Shown piece by piece: positions 42,186 to 50,705 of a stretch of DNA of 64,000 nucleotides. Made by a program: the position numbers and the translations under genes. Numbering within the stretch: position 1 is the first letter of the stretch; each line of letters opens with the position of its first letter. The notes under the pieces were generated by a model, which was not told where the DNA came from, did not search any database, and worked only from the letters and a program-made list of their open reading frames with translations. The stretch is from Lactiplantibacillus pentosus. GTDB taxonomy: Bacteria; Bacillota; Bacilli; Lactobacillales; Lactobacillaceae. The stretch spans positions 2,976,001-3,040,000 of the forward strand of contig NZ_CP032757.1 of the NCBI RefSeq assembly GCF_003641185.1, read 5' to 3'.

Positions 42186-43890
42186 GTAAGCCCTCCTCTC
42201 GTGCCTTTTGCGTCTGATAAATGGCCCGATAAATCGCACTTTGTTGTAACAATTCTTGATGGGTCCCGCTGCCAGAAATCCGACCATCATCCAGGACTAG
42301 AATTTGGTCCGCACGAATAATCGAGGCGATTTTTTCAGCAATCACGACCGTCGTTGTTGAAGTGAGTTCACGGTCTAACGCTTCTTGAACTAGTTTTTCT
42401 GACCGTGCATCTAGGGCCGAGGTCGCGTCATCTAAAATCAGGATTTCAGGATTAGCAATGACGCCCCGTGTAATCTTCTGTCCACCAGAAAAGTTCTGTG
42501 AGCGTTCTTCAACGGGCGCATCATACGTTTGTGGTAACCGTTCGATGAACTCTGCTGATTGGGCGATATTTGCTGCCCATTGCATATGACTCGGCTGGGC
42601 ATCCGGCTTCACCTGACGTAAATTGCCCGCAATCGTTCCGGAGAACAGCGTCGAGCGTTGTAGCACATAGGCGACCGTGGCGCGTAACGCCTTTTCCGGC
42701 AATTCACGGACATCGATGCCCCCGATTGAGACCCGACCACTGTCTGGATCATACAACCGCGCAATCAGTTGCGCCAAGGTCGTCTTTCCAGACCCCGTCG
42801 CGCCGACGATCCCCAGCATTGAACCAGCTTTGACCGTAAACGTGACGTCCTTTAAGGTCGGTTGGTCATCACCAGGATACGTGAAGGTCACGTGGTCAAA
42901 GTGGATGTCCCCGGCAACCGGCGCATCATCACCGTCCACGTACGACATACTAGGTGTCGTCGTCATAACTTCATTGATCCGGCCGAGCGAAATGACTGCC
43001 CGTGAGGCAAAAGTCATTAAGAAGCCCCCGTTGATCACGGCAAATAAAATCTGCATCAAATAAGAAATAAAACTCGTGATTGCCGCCAAGTAGGACGGAT
43101 GGGTCGTAATCGTCTGACCAACCAGATAGACCGCTACCCCCACAGCGACGTTCGCGGTTAGGAAGAAGGCTGGCATCAGAATGGCAAACCAGTACCCGAT
43201 TTTGGCCGTCACCGCCGTCAATTCGTCGGAGGCAGACGCAAACTTTTTGATTTCATTTGGTTCCTGAACGAACGATTTAACAACACGAATCCCCATTAAG
43301 TTTTCGCGCGCCACCGTGTTCACGTTTTCAATATCCTGTTGGGTCTGAGCAAAGTAAGTCGTCATCCGGCGCACAGCTAACAAAGCCACCGCCAAAATAA
43401 CCACCATCATGACGACAATGACCCACCACTGTTCTGGCATCGTCATCACGGCTAGGATTAACGCCCCGATAAATAGCAGCGGAATCCGAGTAATCTGTTG
43501 AAAACCCGCCATCACGATCTGTTGCACTTGATTAATATCATTGGTCATCCGGACCACTAAGTTGGAAGGTGAAAATTTTTCGACATCGGCATACGCCAAC
43601 GACTGCACCTTCGCGTATAGGTCCGCACGCAAATCCGTTGCGACCCCGAGCGCAACGCGGGCCGCGTAAATCGTATTGACGATTCCGCCAATGATTCCCA
43701 GCACGGCCAATCCTAACAACATCAATCCTTCGCGGAAAACGGTCGCTTGATCATTTTTAATGATTGCTTCCATAATCACTTGTAACAACCGCGGTTGCCA
43801 TAAGGTCGCAAATACCAGCACGATCACTGACAACATCGCAATCCAGACGTCCAGCCGATATCGTTTAAAATATGGCATCAAAATCTTCAT
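42178..43890 (-). CDS. ABC exporter half-transporter, degenerate partner (LmrC-like), with a short helix deletion
   Basis: 570 residues: six membrane helices, Walker A GATGSGKTT, signature FSGGQK. Walker B reads ILILDDATSALD (Asp in place of the catalytic Glu) and the H-loop reads IAEKI (Glu for His), as in the degenerate half of TM287/288-type exporters. Between GGQ and the NP before Walker B there are only 10 residues (KITRGVIANP), where the family has 14 (KQRxxIARxxxxNP), so four residues appear deleted in the helix after the signature. GAGGAGG precedes the ATG at 43890. Confidence 0.88.
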   Translation of the reverse strand: MKILMPYFKRYRLDVWIAMLSVIVLVFATLWQPRLLQVIMEAIIKNDQATVFREGLMLLGLAVLGIIGGIVNTIYAARVALGVATDLRADLYAKVQSLAYADVEKFSPSNLVVRMTNDINQVQQIVMAGFQQITRIPLLFIGALILAVMTMPEQWWVIVVMMVVILAVALLAVRRMTTYFAQTQQDIENVNTVARENLMGIRVVKSFVQEPNEIKKFASASDELTAVTAKIGYWFAILMPAFFLTANVAVGVAVYLVGQTITTHPSYLAAITSFISYLMQILFAVINGGFLMTFASRAVISLGRINEVMTTTPSMSYVDGDDAPVAGDIHFDHVTFTYPGDDQPTLKDVTFTVKAGSMLGIVGATGSGKTTLAQLIARLYDPDSGRVSIGGIDVRELPEKALRATVAYVLQRSTLFSGTIAGNLRQVKPDAQPSHMQWAANIAQSAEFIERLPQTYDAPVEERSQNFSGGQKITRGVIANPEILILDDATSALDARSEKLVQEALDRELTSTTTVVIAEKIASIIRADQILVLDDGRISGSGTHQELLQQSAIYRAIYQTQKAREEGLHE

Positions 43891-44296
43891 TAAAATCGTT
43901 CCTCCTCGTAATTGTGGTCTTCTTTTTAGGGTACCTGATATTAGCGATTAGGACAATCAATATATCATATCTTTTGCAAAATCAGATTACGATGATAATC
44001 TTTTGGGATATGTGGGATTAATGTGATGGACAGCTTGATTTAATTGGCTGATATTCATTTACTAATAATTAAGCAGTTGCGGTCGTCATCTGGTCAATTT
44101 GCCATTTAGTGGTGAAAGCAATCGTTTAGATAAGTTACGAATTATCGACAATTCTTTCACCGGCGACAACGCCTTGCTATACTGATTAGTGTCAAGAGAC
44201 CTCCTGTTAATGCTAATGCCATGCCGCTGTATTGGTCCGCCAGCGCAATCGTCGTACGCCACACTAGTCACGACAATCGGATTGGGGGAATCCACC
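43891..44296. other. Intergenic region, divergent promoters expected
   Basis: About 400 A/T-rich bases between the ABC exporter operon (minus) and the secreted-protein gene (plus). TATACT near 44176 could be a -10 for the latter. No gene or clear dyad seen. Confidence 0.35.
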
Positions 44297-44896
44297 ATGC
44301 TAATTTCTAAACCAGTTCTAACGCTATTGACCGCTACTATGGCAGCTAGTCTGGGCGCCGTACCAGCAATGGCCAAACCGACTACGGTCAATCATCTCAC
44401 CACCAGTTACAGTGCACAATCACACGCACTCACCGTAAAAGGTCATGCGACTGGTGCTCAACGGCTAACCTTGACTTACAAGGGGAATGTCGTTAAATCC
44501 GCTCCGGTCAAATCAGGCCAGTTCAAGTTGACACAATCATTCAAGGGCTACGGCACCTTCCAACTGAAGAATGGCCACAAAGTGTTGACCACGATTCGGT
44601 CACAACAATACGCGACGCCTAAGGTCAAAGTCATCAGTGCAGAACGGACAACCAAGGGAATTCGATACACGTTTGCCGGGCCACGCGCTGCGACGCTTAA
44701 AATCGCACAAAATGGCCGTACAATCAAAACGCTTAAGACGACCGGCACGACCACTAAGGTATTCATTTCAAATGCGCAAATCAAGAACAGCACACGTGGG
44801 TTAACCGTTACTCAGCGCGTTGCGGATAAGAAAACAAGTCAAATTGTTAAACTCCCACCTTTGAAGGCCAATATCAAACAAGTGACTAACTTCTAG
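44297..44896 (+). CDS. Secreted protein of unknown function (199 residues)
   Basis: Signal peptide of about 26 residues (ends AMA), then a Lys/Thr-rich, beta-strand-like domain of repeated short segments, without Cys, LPxTG or LysM. Likely fully secreted or charge-bound to the wall. GGGGGAA precedes the ATG at 44297; a longer open frame from 44189 lacks a signal. A strong terminator follows. No recognised family. Confidence 0.72.
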   Translation: MLISKPVLTLLTATMAASLGAVPAMAKPTTVNHLTTSYSAQSHALTVKGHATGAQRLTLTYKGNVVKSAPVKSGQFKLTQSFKGYGTFQLKNGHKVLTTIRSQQYATPKVKVISAERTTKGIRYTFAGPRAATLKIAQNGRTIKTLKTTGTTTKVFISNAQIKNSTRGLTVTQRVADKKTSQIVKLPPLKANIKQVTNF

Positions 44897-44948
44897 GGTG
44901 TAATTGGAAGCGGATTCAAAAAGTGTCTTACCCTAATAAATCCAACAG

Positions 44949-44990
44949 TAGCCACCGCAAGTCTGAAATCCTTGCGGTGGCTATTTGTTT
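44949..44990 (+). terminator. Terminator of the secreted-protein gene
   Basis: AGCCACCGCAAG / CTTGCGGTGGCT, then TATTTGTTT. Confidence 0.85.
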
Positions 44991-45319
44991 GAGAGTTGAG
45001 CTCGAGATGATTGGGCCGTTGTACACTGTAATCAAGACGTGTGGCATTCGGTCCCAAATTGACCAGCCAGTCCGCAGCCTCGACTATCTGCACATTTCAG
45101 GTCACGTCACATAACCGGTCGAAAATCATCAGTGTGAAATGGCAGTTACCGGAAAGTCCGAATATTGACTAGTTCGGTCTCAACGACCAAGCGCAGCAAT
45201 CCCCCTACTTCCGCTAGTTGATGCTAAACTAAAGGTAGTGTTGGATCAAACGGCTGCCAAATTTACTTTGGTATTCCCGCTTGATACCTACTCGCCAAGA
45301 CAGAAAGGATGATACAGGC

Positions 45320-46513
45320 ATGCGCCTTCAAGACCAATTAATGCAACAACTGACTGCCGCTGAACCCGAGATGATTAAGATTCGACGGCATTTACACGCC
45401 CACCCCGAGGTTTCATTTCACGAAAAAGCGACCGCGGCGTATCTCAAACAATTCTATCAAGACTTGGGCCTGACCACGACTGATTATGGTGATGGCTACG
45501 GATTCGTTGTGGACATTGATAGCGGGCATCCCGGCCCCCAACTGGCATTACGCGCAGACTTCGATGCGCTCGCTATTCAGGAAGTCAACGACTTACCATT
45601 CAAATCGCAAACGCCTAATGTCATGCATGCGTGCGGCCACGATGGTCATACCGCGTACCTGATGATTTTGGCAAGAACGCTCTCAAATCTGAAAGAGCAG
45701 TTACACGGTCGGGTGCGCATCATCCATCAGCCTGCCGAAGAAGTCTCGCCCGGTGGTGCCAAATCAATGTTAGCCGCGGGCGTTCTCGACGGTATCGACC
45801 ACGTCCTAGGGCTCCACGTGATGAGCAGCATGCCAACCGGTTCCATCGGCTACCATCTGAATGCCGCGCAGACGGGCCGCGCCAATTTTACAGTCACGTT
45901 TACTGGCAAGGGCGGTCATGCGTCCATGCCACACCTTTCAAATGATGCGATCATCGCCGGGAGCTACTTTGTGACCGCCTTACAAACCGTGGTGTCCCGC
46001 CGCATCGACCCCTTCGATACCGGGAGCGTCACGATTGGCTCGTTTGATGGCGTCGGCTCGTTCAACGCCATCAAAGAACAAGTCCAGCTGAAAGGTGACG
46101 TCCGCCTGATGAATGAAGACACGCGCCAAACCTTGCGCGACCAGATCACTCAAATCGCAAATGGTGTCGGTGCAACCTTTGGCGTGCAAGTCGACATGAA
46201 TTACGACGACAACTATCCGGTACTGATGAACGATGCCGCCTTGACGCAACAAGTGATTGACAGTATCCGTTCCGCCGATATTCCTGAAATCACAAAAATC
46301 TTTGACTGCGGTCCACAAGACCCTTCCGAAGACTTCGCCTACTTTGCTCAGGCCAAGCCCAGCAGCTTCATCTACGCGGGTTGTCAAACGGCGCCTGGTG
46401 AAAACCATCCGCACCACAGTCCCGACTTCATGATGAATGAAGATTGCCTGCTGATTGCGGCTAAGACGATGGGCAGTGCGACGTTGGCGTTGTTGATGGC
46501 GCCAGAAGATTGA
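45320..46513 (+). CDS. M20 peptidase-family amidohydrolase (N-acyl-amino-acid / hippurate hydrolase type)
   Basis: 397 residues. It starts with the family signature IRRHLHAHPEVSFHE, followed by metal-site motifs ADFDALAIQE, HACGHDGHTA (about 100-109) and QPAEEVSPGGAK (about 135), and GKGGHASMPH in the dimerisation lid. Cytoplasmic, hydrolysing N-acylated amino acids or related amides. The start is the ATG at 45320 after AAAGGATG. Monocistronic, with its own terminator. Confidence 0.92.
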   Translation: MRLQDQLMQQLTAAEPEMIKIRRHLHAHPEVSFHEKATAAYLKQFYQDLGLTTTDYGDGYGFVVDIDSGHPGPQLALRADFDALAIQEVNDLPFKSQTPNVMHACGHDGHTAYLMILARTLSNLKEQLHGRVRIIHQPAEEVSPGGAKSMLAAGVLDGIDHVLGLHVMSSMPTGSIGYHLNAAQTGRANFTVTFTGKGGHASMPHLSNDAIIAGSYFVTALQTVVSRRIDPFDTGSVTIGSFDGVGSFNAIKEQVQLKGDVRLMNEDTRQTLRDQITQIANGVGATFGVQVDMNYDDNYPVLMNDAALTQQVIDSIRSADIPEITKIFDCGPQDPSEDFAYFAQAKPSSFIYAGCQTAPGENHPHHSPDFMMNEDCLLIAAKTMGSATLALLMAPED

Positions 46514-46533
46514 GATTTTTTCATTAATATGTA

Positions 46534-46593
46534 AAAAACGATACCTCCAGTCACGAGCGTTTGCGCTGTGATACTGGCGGCATCGTTTTTTTG
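46534..46593 (+). terminator. Terminator of the M20 gene
   Basis: AAAACGATACCTCCAGT / ACTGGCGGCATCGTTTTTTT. Confidence 0.88.
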
Positions 46594-46703
46594 TTGTGTT
46601 GATCGTGCCAAATCGTCTAGCGCCATCCGCGCGTTCAAGTACTTACACTCATTCACGTCTAGATACGCTAGTTGCTGGTATTTCAACTCATCTACACACC
46701 CGA

Positions 46704-46742
46704 CAAAAAGGCCCAACTGCAGCCACAGTTAGCCCTTTTTTT
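46704..46742 (-). terminator. Terminator of the SDR gene
   Basis: On the minus strand AAAGGGCTAACTG / CAGTTGGGCCTTTTT, just after the stop at 46759. Confidence 0.8.
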
Positions 46743-46758
46743 CCCAGCATTTTCTCGG

Positions 46759-47649
46759 CTAATTAATCACCCCGCCACCAGTCACCCCATAAATCTGGGC
46801 GGTAACATAGCTCGCGTCGTTAGAAGCCAGGAAGACGTAGACTGGCGCCAATTCAGCTGGCTGTCCAGCCCGTTTTAACAACGTATCCTGACCGAACTTC
46901 GGCAGTGCTTCAATCGGTTGCCCCTGATCCAACTGTAATGGTGTCCAAATTGGCCCTGGCGCGACGCCATTGACCCGAATCCCTTTTTCGGCTGCCTCTG
47001 CCGCGAAGTTGATCGTCCAGTTTTTGATGGCCGCCTTAGTCGCCGCGTAGTCCATCAAGTGCCCACTTGGCGAATAGGCTTGAATCGACGTGGTCGTCAC
47101 AATGCTACCCCCAGCCGGCATGTGTGGCAGGGCCGCCTGCGCAATCGCCATCATCGCCACGATGTTCACCTGGAAGGTCTCCTGAACTTGCTTAATTGGC
47201 AATTTTTCAAGTGACGGCTGTGAAATCTGTTGACCGGCATTCAAGACCAGCGTATCCAAGCCACCAAAGGCCGCAATCGTCTGGTCGACTAAATCAGCCG
47301 CGACGTCATCCTGCTTCAGATCACATGGCAACAGAAGCGACTTGCGCCCCGCTGACTCAATCAGCTTGGCAACTTGCTTGGCATCCGCTTCTTCACCTGG
47401 CAAATACTGAATCGCAACGTCCGCGCCTTCGCGTGCAAACGCAATCGCAGCGGCGCGCCCGATACCCGAGTCGCCGCCCGTGATTAGGACACGGCGATTC
47501 AATAGTTTATCATGACCTTGATAGCTTTCTTCGCCACAGTCTGGCTCAGGTTGCATCTTCGTCTGTAATGCGGGTGTCGGCTGGTCCTGCTTCTCAAAAC
47601 CGTCTGTCTTGTATAACTTGCGTGGATCACGTAAATCTGGTTGTGTCAT
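46759..47649 (-). CDS. Short-chain dehydrogenase/reductase of the YhdG / general-stress type
   Basis: 296 residues. An N-terminal extension (about 1-45, DLRDPRKLYKTDGFEKQDQP) typical of this stress-related SDR group is followed by the cofactor motif ITGGDSGIGRAAA, LVLNAGQQ and YAATKAAIKNW (YxxxK). It should reduce carbonyls with NAD(P)H. The start at 47649 follows AAAGGAGG; an upstream ATG at 47679 lacks a signal. Monocistronic. Confidence 0.9.
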   Translation of the reverse strand: MTQPDLRDPRKLYKTDGFEKQDQPTPALQTKMQPEPDCGEESYQGHDKLLNRRVLITGGDSGIGRAAAIAFAREGADVAIQYLPGEEADAKQVAKLIESAGRKSLLLPCDLKQDDVAADLVDQTIAAFGGLDTLVLNAGQQISQPSLEKLPIKQVQETFQVNIVAMMAIAQAALPHMPAGGSIVTTTSIQAYSPSGHLMDYAATKAAIKNWTINFAAEAAEKGIRVNGVAPGPIWTPLQLDQGQPIEALPKFGQDTLLKRAGQPAELAPVYVFLASNDASYVTAQIYGVTGGGVIN

Positions 47650-47753
47650 TGTGTGGGCCTCCTTTATTTGAATACACACACCATACCGGAAATTAAGTCA
47701 AAACGACAGCCAAATGCATAAGTTTATACTAACAATCTTTATTAGTGTATCTC

Positions 47754-47782
47754 TTTACGTTCAACTAAATTCTTGTCATAAT
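47754..47782 (+). promoter_or_regulatory. Promoter of corA
   Basis: TTTACG (47754-47759), 17-base spacer, CATAAT (47777-47782), 58 bases before the ATG. Confidence 0.5.
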
Positions 47783-47839
47783 ACGGCGTTGTAAAAGTTG
47801 ATTGTTGCCCACGGACTCTTTGAAAGGAGCACTATTGTT

Positions 47840-48781
47840 ATGATTGACCACTACCTGATTCAACCTGATGGCGTTACGACCACTTCTCGTGACAACGCCA
47901 ACTGGATCGTCCTCCAAGATGCGAGCGACGACGAAACTCAGCAAGTAATTGACACCTATGAGCTGCCCGCCAATATTTTCGACAATGCCAATGAGGGTGT
48001 CGAAGTTTCAGAACTCAAAAAGCTGAAACACACCCGTTTTGCCACCAGTTACTCGCTCGTCCTGACGAACCTCTCCGCTGCGACCGACGACAGCATCGAA
48101 GAACGATTGGAACCACTCTCGTTTGTGGTAACCGACCAATTTTTAATCACGTACGTCTGTCAGGATTCGACCTTTATCGAGCGCCTGCTTGAGCAACATG
48201 CCACCGAAATCACCTCGAATGAATTACTCGTCAGTTACGCCATCCTCGAGATTTACGAGCACTACGTTATGGAATTGACAGCGCTTAAAACCACAATCGA
48301 CGAACTCGATCAAGCGGCGCGCGAAACGACGCGTAACGATGAGCTCTTCCGCCTGGCCAACACCCAACGAACGATGGTTTTCTTAGACCAGACCTTACAA
48401 GACCAGGCGAAAACGCTTAAAGCGATGTTCAATAACGACGACTATCTACAAAAATTGAATAACGAAGCGCTACAGTATGATATCGAATTGCAACAACGCT
48501 ATGCCGATAAATTGGTCCGCACTTATCGAGATTTGCTTGAAACGATTGGCGGGCTATTCTCCGACATGATGGACAATCGCCTCAACCACCTGATGAAATA
48601 CCTCGACTCCGCTGGGCTGATCATTTCGATTCCGGCCTTGATTACTGGAATTTGGGGTATGAATACGGGCGGTCTTCCCGGCGAAGATAGCCCCATGACT
48701 TTCATGATTGTCATCGGCTTGTCAGCCGTTCTTGCAATTGTCGCCGGGGTGCATTTGAAAAACAAAGACTTTTCGGAGTAG
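47840..48781 (+). CDS. corA: CorA-family magnesium transporter
   Basis: 313 residues: a large N-terminal cytoplasmic domain and two C-terminal helices. The signature GMN follows the first helix (GIWGMNTGGLPGED), the Mg2+ selectivity loop. Homopentameric channel for Mg2+ (and some Co2+/Ni2+). AAAGGAG precedes the ATG at 47840; an upstream start at 47798 has no signal. Monocistronic, with a terminator. Confidence 0.92.
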   Translation: MIDHYLIQPDGVTTTSRDNANWIVLQDASDDETQQVIDTYELPANIFDNANEGVEVSELKKLKHTRFATSYSLVLTNLSAATDDSIEERLEPLSFVVTDQFLITYVCQDSTFIERLLEQHATEITSNELLVSYAILEIYEHYVMELTALKTTIDELDQAARETTRNDELFRLANTQRTMVFLDQTLQDQAKTLKAMFNNDDYLQKLNNEALQYDIELQQRYADKLVRTYRDLLETIGGLFSDMMDNRLNHLMKYLDSAGLIISIPALITGIWGMNTGGLPGEDSPMTFMIVIGLSAVLAIVAGVHLKNKDFSE

Positions 48782-48821
48782 TACCAGTCAGCCAAGTTTC
48801 CGTATTAGGACTCACCGCGCA

Positions 48822-48870
48822 CAAAAAATCCGCCTGTTAAGTGTGTCTCCACAGCTTAACGGGCGGATTT
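48822..48870. terminator. Bidirectional terminator
   Basis: AAATCCGCCTGTTAAG / CTTAACGGGCGGATTT, between corA (ending 48781, plus) and the 44-residue gene (ending 48873, minus). Confidence 0.88.
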
Positions 48871-48872
48871 CG

Positions 48873-49007
48873 CTACCGTTGATGCCGATACCACCGATAA
48901 TAAATCAGCATGACGGCCCCACCAATCAGTAATGCGCGCAACACCCAACTCACGGCCCACCACGTGATGAAAACCTTAATAAGCGTGATACCATCGTTAA
49001 TCGTCAT
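48873..49007 (-). CDS. Small single-span membrane protein overlapping the SRPBCC gene (44 residues)
   Basis: ATG at 49007 to TAG at 48873. The start overlaps the last 11 bases of the SRPBCC gene and follows GGGGGCG. The product is a single hydrophobic helix (about residues 11-37) rich in Trp, with a basic end YRWYRHQR. The end lies 3 bases before a terminator, as expected of a real gene. Likely translated by coupling to the upstream gene. Function unknown. Confidence 0.6.
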   Translation of the reverse strand: MTINDGITLIKVFITWWAVSWVLRALLIGGAVMLIYYRWYRHQR

Positions 49008-49425
49008 CACGATGCGCCCCCGCAAGTGCCGCAAACTGGTTGAGTTTACGCTGAAAGTCCCGCTGCATCACCGGTTTAATTAATGGCAATGGTAGCCAAC
49101 TCGGCGCCTCTTCCAGTAAACTGACTTGCTCATCGACCGTGGTCTGCCCGCTCGCATCCGCAGTCAGCGTAAACGTGACTTGATACGCAAGCTGGTCGCC
49201 GACACCCTGGTAGATGACCTGGTTATCATGCGTCGTTACTCGCAAGCGCTCCGACTGATTGATTGCTGCGCCAGCCCGCTCGAGCGTGTAGCCGTTCGTT
49301 GCAGGCGCGACAGTGGTTACCGCAGTCGCCCACATTGGCAAATTCAATGGATCCGCTAACAAGCGCCGAACAGTTGCTAAACTGGCATGTGCCAAAATGC
49401 GATTGGTAAATAAAGTCTTTGTCAT
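48997..49425 (-). CDS. SRPBCC-family (START-like) protein
   Basis: 142 residues. It begins TKTLFTNRILAHASLATVRRLLADPLNLPMWAT, the usual entry strand and helix of polyketide-cyclase/START-like ligand-binding folds, and ends VMQRDFQRKLNQFAAL, the long C-terminal helix. It likely binds a hydrophobic ligand. GGAGG before the ATG at 49425 sets the start. Coupled to the 44-residue membrane protein. Confidence 0.8.
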   Translation of the reverse strand: MTKTLFTNRILAHASLATVRRLLADPLNLPMWATAVTTVAPATNGYTLERAGAAINQSERLRVTTHDNQVIYQGVGDQLAYQVTFTLTADASGQTTVDEQVSLLEEAPSWLPLPLIKPVMQRDFQRKLNQFAALAGAHRDDD

Positions 49426-49566
49426 GATGTAACCTCCAAAGACGGCAACAATGCTTGCATCCCATCCGCACCAACCACACTTGATGAATGTGACGCACAC
49501 TGACATCGTCCCGCCCGTTTTGTTAGTTGGTGGTTACACTGTACGCGCGCCCGTAGATGATTGAAA

Positions 49567-49580
49567 ATCAGTATACTGAT
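49567..49580. promoter_or_regulatory. 14-base perfect palindrome ATCAGTATACTGAT
   Basis: Lies 142 bases ahead of the SRPBCC start; TATACT within it may be the -10 of that gene, so a bound repressor would block it. Confidence 0.4.
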
Positions 49581-49705
49581 AAAAACGACTAGACTATGCG
49601 AGAGATCGTTGAGAAATTAGTGGGAAACAGTCTAAACCAGCTACCTGTCCCTTAAAAATTGGCACGCGCGAACCAACTACTCATAATCAGCACACGCCCG
49701 CAATC

Positions 49706-50530
49706 TCAGAATTCATCATGCACTTGCTCATGGAACAGTTCGCGAAACACCGCTGAGCGCTCGGAAGCTTGTTGTGCTGCAGTGGTGTCATTTGCTTCCA
49801 GGGCTAACTGGGCAAGTAGCTGATAACAATTGGCCAGCATATAATGTGAATTATGAGCAGTCGCAAAAGCGATCCCAGCAGTCAGACGGTTCATCGCTAA
49901 TTCGGGAGCGTGCTGTTGATAAGCAACTAACCCGGCCAAATAGTAGACGATATTCAGGTTTTCTTCATATGGGCCGGCTTCAATATCTTGTAGTGCCTGT
50001 GTCACTAGTGTTTCAACGTGGGCGGCCGCGTAATGGGCTGTTTTGAACACTGCTAATGAAATCAGCGCCAACCGTGAAAGCGTCGTTAACGGTGCATTCG
50101 GCGTGGCCATTCCGAGCGCCAGTTGGATGTTTTGTATCGCGTCACCGCTCGTCGCATCGACTTGCCAGCACGCGATCCCTAAATAATAGTAATAAGCTTG
50201 CGTCTGCTCATCTGTTTGAACGTGAGTTAAGGTCGCTGGAACCAGTAGAAAGTCCTTCAACGCTTGATACTGGTGGGCGTTACAAAGCATTTCGACGCGG
50301 TGATTAAAACTCGCATCAGCGCTGATGGCGAAATTATCCGCCAATTTCAAAGCACTAACGGCGACGTTCAATCGCTGACACAACGCTAACAACAAGCGGG
50401 CGTTTGGCACATAGCGGTCATGTTCAATGGCCGACAACATCGACTGGGCACAGATGTCTTGCGCAACTTGGTGCTGGGTCAGGTGTTGCGCTTGACGTGC
50501 GGACTTAAGTGTCGTTCCTAAAGTTTGCAC
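49706..50530 (-). CDS. Rgg/PlcR-like (RNPP) regulator with TPR-type repeats
   Basis: 274 residues. An N-terminal XRE helix-turn-helix (about 7-63; LTQHQVAQDICAQSMLSAIE) is followed by helical repeats (75-270), the plan of peptide-pheromone sensors of the RNPP group. It starts at a GTG at 50530 after GGAGGTGATG. No short peptide gene is obvious beside it. The SRPBCC and APC permease genes are possible targets. Confidence 0.82.
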   Translation of the reverse strand: MQTLGTTLKSARQAQHLTQHQVAQDICAQSMLSAIEHDRYVPNARLLLALCQRLNVAVSALKLADNFAISADASFNHRVEMLCNAHQYQALKDFLLVPATLTHVQTDEQTQAYYYYLGIACWQVDATSGDAIQNIQLALGMATPNAPLTTLSRLALISLAVFKTAHYAAAHVETLVTQALQDIEAGPYEENLNIVYYLAGLVAYQQHAPELAMNRLTAGIAFATAHNSHYMLANCYQLLAQLALEANDTTAAQQASERSAVFRELFHEQVHDEF

Positions 50531-50705
50531 TGGGTCATCACCTCCACTTTTTGATCACCATCCAACCAGGTACGGCCGCTGGGGATACGAACGTTCAGCC
50601 AATGATGGTTATTAGACCTAGTGTACTAAATCAGGCCAAAAATCAGTCAAAAAAAGCACCGCTTCCCGACCCCCTTGGCCAGTAAACGATACTTTTGAAT
50701 TTCAC

